Source: Lagopus muta
Lineage: Eukaryota; Chordata; Aves; Galliformes; Phasianidae
Length of the DNA: 64,000 nt
Assembly (NCBI RefSeq): GCF_023343835.1
Contig: NC_064472.1
Location: 42,975,799 to 43,039,798 of the forward strand
Direction: 5' to 3'
The notes beneath the pieces are model-generated. The model worked only from the letters and a program-made list of their open reading frames with translations, was not told the origin of the DNA and did not search any database. The translations under genes and the position numbers were made by a program. Shown here piece by piece: positions 26,326-36,046 of the stretch (its first letter is position 1; each line of letters begins with the position of its first letter).

Positions 26326-27519
26326 TTGGGAGTCCTTAAGGGTAAAGGGGTTCGGGAAGCCTGGATGCTCCTCAAGATGGAAATCTTAAAGGCGCAAAAA
26401 CAGGCTATCCCTGAATACCACAAGGCGAGCCATAGGGGGAGAAGACCGGTGTGGATGAGCCAGGAATTATTGTCAAGACTCAGGAAGAAAAAGAGAGTCT
26501 ATGTCCTCTGGAAGAAGGGACAGGCTACTAGGGGAGATTACAAGGAAGTTGCTAAGGTATGCAGGGAGGAAGTCCGGAAAGCGAAAGCCCATCTTGAACT
26601 TAGATTGGCCACTGCAGTAAAGGAGAATAAGAAATCCTTTTACAAATATATCAGTGGCAAGAGAAGAACCAAGGATAAACTCTATCCTTTAATTGATGCA
26701 GCGGGGAATGTGACCATGGAAGACAAGGAGAAGGCTGAGGTCCTCAACACCATCTTCACATCTGCCTTTAATAGTCAGATCAGTTGTCTTCAGGGCACTT
26801 CGTGCCCTGATCTGGATATCTGGGCTGATACACAGAATGTCCCCCCGGAGATTGAGGTGGAGGCCATTAGGGAGCTCCTCCTCCATCTGGACAGTCACAA
26901 GTCCATGGGACTGGATGGGCTTCATCCTAGGGTGCTGAAGGAGTTGGCGGTGGTGATTGCTAAGCCACCCTCGGCTATCTACCAGTGCTCCTGGTTGACT
27001 GGAGATTTTGCAGAGGATTGGAGGCTTGCTGATGTGACTCCCATCTACAAGAAGGGCCATAAGGAGGATCTGGGAAACTATAGGCCTGTCAGCCTGACAT
27101 CAGTGCCAGGGAAGGTCATGGAACAAATCCTCCTGGGGGAGATCTCATGGCTCATGTGTGACATCCACAGGATCAGGCCCAGCCAGCATGGGTTCATGAA
27201 AGGCAGGTCGTGTTTGACCAACCTCATCTCTTTCTACAACTGGGTGACCAGATTGGTAGATGAGGGAAAGGCTGTTGATGTAGTCTACCTAGACTTCAGC
27301 AAAGCCTTTGACATGGTCTCTCACAGTATCCTTCTGCGGAAACTGGCTGCCCATGGCTTGGACAGTTTTACCCTCTGTTGGATAAGGAACTGGCTGGAGG
27401 GCTGTGCTCAATGGGTGGTGGTCAGTGGAGTGAAGTCCAGCTGGAGACCTGTTACAAGTGGTGTCCCCCAGGGGTCGGTACTGGGGCCCACCCTGTTTAA
27501 TATCTTCATTGATGACTGA
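26326..27519 (+). pseudogene. CR1 ORF2 reverse transcriptase segment (397 codons open)
   Basis: This frame encodes the linker and reverse transcriptase of CR1 ORF2, the enzyme that copies element RNA at a nicked target site. Visible blocks in order are [12 protein letters not shown] and [12 protein letters not shown] (linker, residues about 50-90), [16 protein letters not shown] (about 195-208), [14 protein letters not shown] (RT block 1-2, about 230), [44 protein letters not shown] (first catalytic Asp, about 325) and [17 protein letters not shown] near the end. It ends at an in-frame TGA directly after FIDD. The FADD box with the other catalytic aspartates lies just beyond, at about 27,551-27,562, in the same frame. 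The ATG is internal to the element and is not the natural start. Confidence 0.9.
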
Positions 27520-27567
27520 GATGAAGGGATTGAGTGTACCCTGAGTAAGTTTGCAGATGACACCAAG

Positions 27568-28436
27568 TTGGGAGGTGGTGTCGATCTGCCTGAGGGCAGG
27601 GAGGCCCTGCAGGGGGATCTAGATAAGCTGGATCACTGGGCCGAGGTGAATGGGATGAGGTTCAACAAGGCCAAGTGTCAGGTTCTGCACTTTGGCCACA
27701 ACAACCCCATGCAGCGCTACAGGCTTGGGGATGAGTGGTTGGATGAGTGTGAAGAGGAAAGGGACCTGGGGGTGCTGGTTGATGCTCGGCTGAACATGAG
27801 CCGACAGTGTGCTCAGGTGGCCAAGAGGGCCAACGGCATCCTGGCCTGCATTAGAAATAGTGTGGCCAGCAGGAGCAGGAAGGTGATCATCCCCTGTACT
27901 CAGCACTGGTGAGGCCGCACCTTGAGTACTGTGTTCAGTTTTGGGCCCCTCACTACAAGAAAGACACTGAGGCCCTGGAACGTGTCCAGAGAAGGGCAAC
28001 GAAACTGGTGAGGGGTCTGGAGCACAAGTCTTATGAGGAACAGCTGAGGGAGCTGGGATTGTTCAGTCTGGAGAAGAGGAGGTTCAGGGGAGACCTCATT
28101 GCACTCTACAACTTCCTGAAGGGAGGTTGTGGTGCAAAAGGGTCCGGCCTCTTCTCCCAGGCAAATAGTAGGACCCAAGGAAACGGCCAGAAGTTATACC
28201 AGAGGAGGTTTAGGTTGGATATTAGGAGAAACTTTTTATCTCAAAGGGTGGTCAGGCACTGGAATGGCTGCCCAGGGAGGTGGTGGAGTCGCCGTCCCTG
28301 GCGGTGTTCAAGAGGCACCTGGATGAGGAGCTACGAGATATGGTTTAGTGCTTGTGGTACTAATAGGAATGGGAGGGTGGTTGGACTAGATGATCTTGCA
28401 GGTCGTTTCCAACCTTGCGATTCTTTGATTCTGTGA
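27568..28436 (+). pseudogene. CR1 ORF2 post-RT region, frameshifted (copy B)
   Basis: Two frames (27,568-27,912 and 27,909-28,436) cover the C-terminal third of CR1 ORF2. The break between them is the loss of one C in the ATCATCCCC run near 27,891. The 57-60 kb copy has five C there and reads through. The downstream frame carries [37 protein letters not shown] and [15 protein letters not shown], normal for this family. Confidence 0.88.
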
Positions 28437-28445
28437 TTCTATGAT

Positions 28446-31400
28446 TGTCTGGAGACAGCTATCTCAAGATGATAGCTCACTGGACAAAGCAGACTGAGGG
28501 CCAGCCTAGTTCCTAATATGTCAGTGTGGCTTTTAGGCAGTTTAAAGGTTGCATCCCTGAGTTACTGTAAATTAGTACAACCCTCCAGCTGATGAGATTA
28601 CCTGGAAGTGTCTGGATTGGCATATCACCATGTTAGACAAAAAGGGACAGAACAGGGAAGTCCTTTCCCAGGAGCAGAAAGAAATGTTGACCACTCAAGA
28701 TGCAGCATCTCTTACTTTTTGTTTGAATTTCCAGATGGTGAGGAATCTGGAGCTCTTCTTTGAGCATAGTCACAATCTGGTGACAGCATGCAACTGCTCA
28801 CAAAGGGCTCATCCTGTTCACTTACACCACAAATTATCTCTTTCTGACCTGCATGCTGAAAACTACTTCCAGAGTGTGTAAAGAGCTGAATAATATCCTT
28901 CTCTAATATCTATATACATTTTACAAATAAGCTGTTGCAAATTCTCTTTCCATATAATTCTGGGGTCCACTCTTTCTTCAGTTACCTTCACATGCTTTTG
29001 ATCTGCCTATGCATTGCAGTGTCACAACCAAGTACACCTGAATTTTAAGCATTTGGCCTCTAAGCACTGCACCTTGCCTTGAAAATACATATTAGAGAGA
29101 GAGTGCTAGGCATATAAAATCCCAGGGCTGCAAGTTTCTTCAGATTGTCACCTACAGGAAGAATCTTTAGGTGCCTAGGGATAATGAAACAATTCTCTAT
29201 ATACCTTATCATGATTACTGAAAAAAATCAGGATATTAGGCTTAATGGACCTTTGTTCTGGTCCTGTATTGTTTGCATATATTTTGCTGAACTTAATCAA
29301 AAAGTTAAGGGATGTTCCTGACTGTTTTCATGTGTGAATGTTATAAAACATATTACGTAATGATTATGCACTGCTACAACAATGAACTAGAATGAAAACA
29401 TAGATAATGCCTAAACAAAATCACAAAAGTCATTATTGGGGATGTTGTGTAACGCTACCTAATTAATCCTGCCAGTGTACAGTATACTCAGTGATTATTT
29501 TTTTTTTTTTTACTTTTCCAGATTATTTTTCAATATTGCTGTAGTGCAGCACAGCATGGTCTAGTATAAGTACATCTAATCAGTATCTCAGAGAAAAAAT
29601 AATCACAGAAGGTTGTTATAAAACTGAAAACTAAAATACACCAAATCCAGCTCTGAATAGTAAGAGAGAAAAGAATCTTTTAAGGACAGGTCACACTTCA
29701 AAAATAACATTATCTTTTTTCTTTTTTTTTTTTAGTATTTTTTAAAAATATGCACTTATGCACCAAGAACAGCATAAACAAATGGATTCAAGTAATCAAA
29801 TGCTGGATTCCTCAGTGTTACTTGTGTTTTCTAAACTCATGGAGCCCATTTCTGGAAGCAAGAAGTTGGTAGGAAGACACTTCAAAAACAAAGAAGGCTG
29901 CCTACAGCACATTTTTAACAGGGATGATTATTACAGGCAATTAGGCTGCATAATTGCCTGAGGAGAGGAAATCATCAGCTGCTAAAAAACAAAGAAACCT
30001 TAGTTTCTAGTAGCAGCCTCACTAGCTGACATGTGTGGCTCTGAGAAGCTTTCTGGTCACCTGTAAGTGTATTTGGTAACTTCAATTGCAGCTATATAAA
30101 ATTTTCCTTTTGGTAAACAATATGGCTATGCAATATTTTTCTGCAGAGCTGCATCAGGTGGCTGCTTTCTTCTGCACTCACCAAAGAAGGAAATGTTTAT
30201 TTCCAGACTGTGGCAAGAATTGCAGCTTCTTAAATTTTCCCCCATCTCCTTTTCATAGGGCTGCAGGCAAGTCTTGGGAATCTGCCCATGTGCTGTGTTC
30301 CACTGGCAAGTGTTTGGCCCAGGCAAGATGAGCCAGCTGGACCACAGGAACCCCATAATGCTTGGCCTGGACCTGCGGCACTGCAGAGGCAGCAGTGAGG
30401 AGAAACACAGGTTTGAAAGGGAGGCAACCAGCTTTTGCAAAATGCCCTCAACCAGCTGAGGCCTGAGGGGTGAAGTCAGAACCTCTGGAGCAGCACGATC
30501 TCCAGCACCTTCTCTGCAGGGCCCTCCTGGATCTGGCCTGCATGGGCTTGTTATTATTGTTAATACTCTGCCATTTGCCATGAACAACACAATGCAGTAA
30601 GTTATTAGCAATACAGGTGAAGGCATAGCAAGGCCAGCCAAGTGTGTACCTCATCAACAGTGCACAGTGTATGGCTTTGTTCTGTGTGGTGGCTGCCTTG
30701 GACTGACGTGACAATGTTTCTGCTGCTTCTACCTTCAGGTGCAGTAAAGCACCACAGAACTGTGATTGAATGGATTGGAAATGAGCAGGAATCAAAAGCT
30801 GTTTTCATGAAACCCTGTAGAAGGAAGGACCTGTCCAGGTACACTCTCTGCCTCGCTCCCTATCTCCACCAAATGCAGCTTTTGCCACTGCCGCTTTACA
30901 ACGAATTTTGATCTTATGGATGTACAGGCATAAGCAAAGTTGGCTGCCACATATGTCCCACAAGGACTGTAATATTCATACTTTCTCCTCCATGCATCTC
31001 TCTTGGCCATAAATGCAAAGGTGTTTGCTTTCACAAGTAAAATATTTTGTGTGCTCGACACAGGGTGACCTGGACATGTAGTGCTCTTTCCTCCCAAGGA
31101 CAGGGGATCTGCAAACTGGGATAAGGATCTCCTGACACAAATCACTCTTTCTTACATGTCTAACAGTGGGGCCATGGCATGTTCTCCTGTTAAGGGATTT
31201 ACACAGACCAGCTCTTTGCAGAACATATGTAAAGAAAAGAGCCCCCACCCCCCTCCCCGCTTCTGATTGAAACTTGACCAGCCTGCAGAGCTCTAGGGCT
31301 GTGACAGAGCCTCTCCTTCCCTGAACATCTTGTGCCTAAATACTTTTTTTCTAGCATCTGCACAGATCTTAGCAAACACTCTTTGCAGGTTTGCCTGCCT

Positions 31401-33929
31401 CTTTCTAATATAGTTTTTACTAGCTGCAACTTTGTATTTTCTACTCAGCAACAAAGAGAAGGGGTTGTTCACTGTTGTGTGCTGTACAATGAAGTAATAA
31501 GGCAACTAACTCAGTACAGCGCACAGGAAAAGAACTGGCACCTAGTGAGAAGATCACTGTCTATCACCAGAAGAGAGAAAAGTAGAGTGGTGACAGCAGG
31601 AAGAAAAACAGAAGAGAAGGATATGAGGGAGAATTCCTGCCAGTCAGTGCGAACTAATGGTGAAATAGACACCCAGACAAAGAAACATAAACCCATCACC
31701 CAAGAAATTTTAAATAAAACTTTACTTGTCACTATGCAAAAGAAACTGTATTCCAGAAGCACTGACTGTCTAAGACAAATGTGTATGACTGCAGCGGTGA
31801 TGAAGTGGTGGCACAAGGATGAGCAGCTTGACCAAAGGCAGGGTTCCCAAAGAAGAGCTGAAAGCTCTGTCATCCTGTAATGCCACTTCTGCACCCTCTC
31901 TATTAATAACAACGATTAACCTCAGAGACACGTGGCATCAGCCCATGACACCTGTCTGGGTGAGCCAGCCCTTATTAAAGCCCTGTGGCAAGGCTGCCAG
32001 ACCTGCAGGCCCTCAGTGTCTTTGTCCCAGCCACTCTCATCTTTTGGGCAAGAGGTGCAAGCAAAGTGCTCCCAGGCACCTGATGTTTCTGTTCCCTGCA
32101 CAGGAGGGGCACCTAGTGACTCATCCCAAACCTGCTGCAACTGTTTCTCTGCTCCCTGCACCATTATACAACAGAGCAGAGAAAGATGAAGCCCACTTCT
32201 ACCAGATACCACGTGCTGAATATTTGTAGCAGCGTATAACTTCCAGCTGCAGGTGCCTTTGGTTGTATAATACCATATTAATAACACTTCCAGGCTAACC
32301 TGAACTTAATAGTATTTGTGCTAAGCTCTGCACTGAGCCAGTAGAGATTTTAGGAAATGTTATGGGAGAAGTTGTATATGTCTCAGGAGACACAGTTCAT
32401 AACTGCAAAGCACAATGGTAGGAGCAATGTCACCCCCTCATACTCTAAAGCACAAGGGGCAGCATCTCACAAGTGTTGCTTCGTCAGTTTCATTGCTTGT
32501 TGCACAGCGTGTTTCTTCCATAAAAACCGGAGGCTAAACTTCCTACTCAGTACAACTGCGTACCTACCTGACAGAGCAAAACGGGCACACTCTTCTCTGC
32601 TACACTTTGTTACATGTGCTGGAGAACTTTCTTTAATCTTAACTGCTAGGGCTCTTATTTAAACTGCTTGAGACTTTCATGGACTGCCTATCCTTTAAGT
32701 AGGAGTTGATTTCAGGATAGTTTGCTTTCATCTGCTCTTTGCTCTGGAACTGGCTAGGTCCCAAACAAAGCACAAAAATGTCAAGGCCAGAGTCCCTCAC
32801 AGATTTTGGTGCAGCCTAACTTCTGGTTTTGATGTTGTCATGCAGTCCCTCATGACACAGTGACAAATGCCAAGCAGCACTAAATACCTCACATAAAATG
32901 AATCATATTCTACAAATGCTAGACTTGAACTTGTCAGAAATGGTGAAAATAAAAGCAAGCAACTTCCCAGAAACCTCACTGTTCACAGACACCACTCAGA
33001 AATGACCACTTTTCAGCAAGTGGTACTGTAATCACTGCCAGCCAGGCCAGGGGAAATATAGTTCCAATAACTGAACATGTTTAGAACCCAAAGAGGAAGT
33101 GAACAGTTCAGCTTTTGCTTCCTCTGGAGACAGGGCCAGTATGCAGTGTATGTATACCAGTACATACCATTACGCAGAACACTGAAGCTCAACTATAGAC
33201 TGTACACAGAAATGGGATGATGTCTTTTCACGTAGCACAAAACGAGTCCACCATATTAATTTTTCATGACAGCATTTCTGAAAAAGGCCACACCCATCCT
33301 TAAATTGTTTTGGACCCTATTTGGTATTATCATGCAAATTATCCTCACAAAATTATGTTCTGGAGTGACAGCTTCCATTGTCAGAACATATGGAAATCAG
33401 AAAGCAGTTTGTGGCAGATATGATGTTTATTCACTATGAGCTAGTTTTTGGTCTGACTATGTCATTTCAATCAAAGTAAGCACTGAATGTATTTGACATC
33501 TAAGGAGGTCTTCAGGCCACCATCACATTTAAGCTGCTTCTGTCAAGTAGGAACTCTGTAACTTCAAATGAGTAACTCATACTTAACAAGTAATGATGCT
33601 ATTTACTGGAGACCTGTGATCCCAGAATCCATGCGTCTAGCATAGACTGTGATCCCTTAGCAGACCATAAAGACAACTTATTACAATAATGAGCTCATTA
33701 AGCATGTAGCTCTTTAGTCTTCCAAGTTGTTGCAACAAGCAGCTGTTCCAGAGAGTGAAAAATTATCAACTCAGAAAGCACATCTGTGATCAAGCTAGAC
33801 CCAGGGAGAAAGTATGTGAGCAACACCCCTATTATTGTTGAGTATACCTTTGACTACAGTATCTGAGCAAAGCATCAGTGGTACTGCAGTGACATGCTTC
33901 CCCACCCAGTAAGCTAGACACTCCTAGAA
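28446..33929. other. Gene-free stretch 3' of GADD45G
   Basis: Unique AT-rich sequence with short poly(T) tracts (about 29,500 and 29,718). No gene is recognised. The longest open frame (31,332-31,880, 182 codons) shows no domain, and its reverse complement is equally open, so I treat it as chance. The block 33,250-33,480 with an octamer ATGCAAAT at 33,332-33,339 may be a regulatory element of GADD45G. Confidence 0.45.
33687..33700. repeat. Perfect 14-bp palindrome TAATGAGCTCATTA
   Basis: Two homeodomain-type TAAT/ATTA cores are arranged as a perfect palindrome about 0.25 kb beyond the predicted GADD45G poly(A) site. Function is unknown. Confidence 0.6.
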
Positions 33930-33945
33930 CTTAAATGTCAAAAAA

Positions 33946-33951
33946 TTTATT
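33946..33951 (-). terminator. Predicted GADD45G poly(A) signal AATAAA
   Basis: Reading the minus strand downstream of the GADD45G stop, the first good AATAAA lies here, giving a 3' UTR of about 550 nt. That is close to the usual size for GADD45G transcripts. The cleavage site would fall about 10-30 nt further on. Confidence 0.6.
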
Positions 33952-34486
33952 ATGAAAGCTTCCATAGCAGCAAATATTTCAATAAAAACTATTGCATTAT
34001 TAAACCAGAAGCATGGCTTAAAGGCCTGTTGAAGTCTGTCTGCTTTAAGAATTGCTGAATCTGCCCTGGTAATCAGTCTCTAAAAGTCCACAAATTACTG
34101 AAGTTTGCTTCTCTTCATATTTTGCAGACAGTGCCAACAGTTTCTAGTCACAATACTCTATTTAACCCTGTGAACTTTTGGGCCACTTCCCCTAACTTTC
34201 TCTGCCTTCTGAAACTGCTCCACTTGACCAGGAAACTTGCAATACTTGTTTCAGTTCCATAGTATGTTATCTTCCACACAGCTGCAGTCTACTGAAGCTC
34301 ACTGGTGAGGTGAGCTATTCTTTTCTCCTCTGTAAGAGCCCACAGCATGCCAGTCTGAGTGACTGTAATCCAGTCCCTTGACCAGGCTAATCCAAGGAAT
34401 CAGCAGCTCGTTGCACACTTTAGTGAACCAACACCACGTTGAGAATGCAACAAAGGTTTCAGCCTCCCCATTATGTCAGGTCATGG

Positions 34487-35337
34487 TCACTCAGGTAAGG
34501 CAATAGTTGGCACCCACTCATTGATCTTCCGGCTTTCTTCACAGAAGGAGTTCAGCTTCTCTAGAGCTGGGTCTTTCCAGGCATCTTCATTTGAGTTCTG
34601 CCAGAAAAGCATTGCACACCATGAGTGCATGAAGTCACAGTATTATTTCACAGAAGCATTAGCTTAGAAAGCAAAGCATTTTCAGGCATAGAGAGCAGGG
34701 AGCTGAGCTGTCACCATAGTGGGTAGAAGAAAAACCCTTGTTACAGAAGCACTGCCCACTCATGGCGCTCCATCCCTCCCAGTCCCAGCCACGCACCATG
34801 ATGAGGATGCAGTGCAGGTCTCTGGGCTCGCCAGACTCCTCGCTGGATCCCACGGCAGCAGCCAGCTTGGGTAGGTCACTCACACGCACGATGTCGATGT
34901 CGTTCTCGCAGCAGAAGGCCTGGATGAGGGTGAAGTGGATCTGCAGGGCGATGTCCCCCTCGTCCTCCTCATCGGCCGCCAACACGCAGAACGCCACGTT
35001 ATCTGGGTCTCTGCGGGTGGCGAGAGCCATTAGGCCCCGGCAGGTCTGACTTGCCCCTCGCCCCACTCCCGCTGCCTTCTCCCCTACTCACACGTTCATA
35101 AGCTTGGCCGACTCGTAGACGCCGGCGGTGAGGCAGCCGCGGCGCTGCGCCGATACCAGCAGCTCGTGGAGGGCCTCGCCGGCGCCCTGCATCCTGCAAG
35201 CAGGAGAGAGCGATCCGATCAGCACGGCGCCAGCGCCTGGACAACGGCCACCCCACCTCCCAGCCACCCGCCGCCGGCACCTACCAGTCTTCGCCCGCAG
35301 GCGCCAGCTCCTGTCCTTGCGTTTCTTCCAGAGTCAT
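34487..35337 (-). CDS. GADD45G: GADD45G, growth arrest and DNA-damage-inducible protein gamma
   Basis: A stress-induced, small acidic protein of nucleus and cytoplasm. The GADD45 family binds MAP3K4 (p38/JNK signalling), p21, PCNA and CDK1/cyclin B, and takes part in active DNA demethylation. Four coding exons on the minus strand join with correct splice signals: 35,337-35,285, 35,193-35,092, 35,010-34,797 and 34,597-34,487. The product is 159 residues, the family's usual length. It starts MTLEE. An LXXLL-type motif (LHELL) is at about 26-30 and VYESAK at 43-48. The family core follows: [13 protein letters not shown], then [20 protein letters not shown] (76-95), and DLHCILI (116-122). The C-terminus ends [11 protein letters not shown]. 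The FCVLAA and ENDIDIVRV forms fit gamma rather than alpha (ENDINILRV) or beta (CDNDINIVRV). Introns are only 91, 81 and 199 bp with GT-AG ends. The fold is L7Ae-like. No damage is visible. Confidence 0.97.
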
Positions 35338-35433
35338 AGCAGCGTACCGTAAAGCAACGCTATCACCAACCGTTCCCAGCTCTTCCCAACACCTCAATCC
35401 CCCCACTCTACCACAGCCCTGCCGACGCCTGCT

Positions 35434-35443
35434 CTATTTAAGG
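35434..35443 (-). promoter_or_regulatory. TATA-like box of GADD45G
   Basis: The minus strand reads CCTTAAATAG. It lies about 97-106 bp upstream of the ATG, so transcription should start near 35,405 and give a short 5' UTR of about 70 nt. Confidence 0.6.
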
Positions 35444-35487
35444 CCGTGGAGCTACGGCCCTGGCAGCTGGCGGCGGCCGGTGCACTT

Positions 35488-35494
35488 CCATTGG
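35488..35494 (-). promoter_or_regulatory. CCAAT box of GADD45G
   Basis: The minus strand reads CCAATGG, about 50 bp upstream of the TATA-like box. This is a normal spacing for an NF-Y site. Confidence 0.65.
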
Positions 35495-35525
35495 CCGGCG
35501 GGAAGCGGGGGGAGGGCCCTTTGTC

Positions 35526-35533
35526 ATGCTAAT
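35526..35533 (+). promoter_or_regulatory. Octamer variant ATGCTAAT
   Basis: ATGCTAAT differs from the POU/Oct-1 octamer ATGCAAAT at one base, and is a form that Oct-1 is known to accept. It sits about 120 bp upstream of the predicted start. The combination of octamer and CCAAT is known to drive induction of the paralogue GADD45A. Equivalent use here is an inference. Confidence 0.45.
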
Positions 35534-35596
35534 CGACGCGCGCCGGGCGCCGCGGGGCGGGAGGCGGGGGGGGGGTGGGCGGCTCGTGCCGGCAGG

Positions 35597-35604
35597 CCAC
35601 GTGG
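35597..35604. promoter_or_regulatory. E-box palindrome CCACGTGG
   Basis: A perfect CACGTG E-box in an 8-bp palindrome lies about 190 bp upstream of the predicted start. It is a potential MYC/USF or bZIP (UPR-type) site. Use is not shown. Confidence 0.4.
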
Positions 35605-35761
35605 TGGTGGAGGGAGGGGGCGACGGCGGGCGGAGGAGCGGGGAAACGGGCACGGGGTGGGAGTGTGCCGAGAGGGGGCCCGCCAGGGCTGCATGGCGTG
35701 GAGCTGCTGCCTTGGGGATGGCGGGGTATTAGGGACGGACAGTTCCGTCTTGGAAGGAGTG

Positions 35762-35924
35762 GAGAGGCTGCGCAGGGAGGTGGGGGAGTCACCGTCCCTG
35801 GCGGTGTTCACTAATCGTGTGACTGGCATTGAGGGACGTGGGTTAGTGCTCGTGGTGGGGGTGGGTTGGCAGTTGGACTTGGTGATCTCAGAGGTCTTTT
35901 CCAACCATTATGACTATATGAATG
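35762..35924 (+). mobile_element. CR1 LINE 3' tail upstream of GADD45G
   Basis: The CR1 3' end blocks GGCTGCGCAGGGAGGTGGG, TCCCTGGCGGTGTTCA, TTGGACTTGGTGATCTCAGA and GGTCTTTTCCAACC are clear. They are followed by a decayed octamer tail (TATGACTATATGAAT). It lies about 360 bp upstream of the predicted GADD45G start, in the opposite orientation, at the edge of the CpG island. Confidence 0.85.
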
Positions 35925-36046
35925 CTCAAAGGCATTCTCAGCTTGAAAGCCAGCACTATGACCTGCTGCACTCCCTAAAATGGACTGACTTGAGCTGCTG
36001 CTATAGTGACCAGTGTGCATCACCTTAATCTATTTATCTGGGTACA

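Larger units (their letters stand above)
26215..28445 (+). mobile_element. CR1 LINE, young, 5'-truncated (copy B)
   Basis: A 2.23 kb CR1 copy. It starts at the end of the endonuclease domain (matching GGAGATGTCAGAAGGGTGAC of the 57-60 kb copy) and runs through the whole RT domain and the post-RT region to an octamer tail of GATTCTTTG, GATTCTGTG and ATTCTATG units. The RT segment is open for 397 codons. Only two lesions are evident after it: TGA at 27,517-27,519 and a one-base loss near 27,891-27,896. Everything from 27,332 on is 99.3 percent identical to copy A at 10.9 kb. It lacks the ORF1, promoter and endonuclease core, so it is not autonomous. Confidence 0.95.
34780..35720. promoter_or_regulatory. 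CpG island covering GADD45G promoter, exons 1-3
   Basis: CpG-dense sequence starts within exon 3 and peaks over 35,000-35,700, for example the CGACGCGCGCCGGGCGCCGC run at 35,535-35,554. It extends about 300 bp upstream of the predicted transcription start and ends where a CR1 tail begins. Confidence 0.85.

Noticed and set aside
31332..31880. 182-codon ORF on the plus strand
   Set aside because: No domain, no splice or promoter context, an overlapping open frame of 133 codons on the other strand, and ordinary base composition. Judged to be chance.
34738..35049. 103-codon plus-strand ORF
   Set aside because: It is the antisense shadow of GADD45G exon 3.
35480..36028. 182-codon ORF over the GADD45G upstream region
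   Set aside because: It runs through the CpG island and the CR1 tail. Its Gly/Arg/Ala-rich sequence follows from G+C composition and its C-terminal half is CR1.
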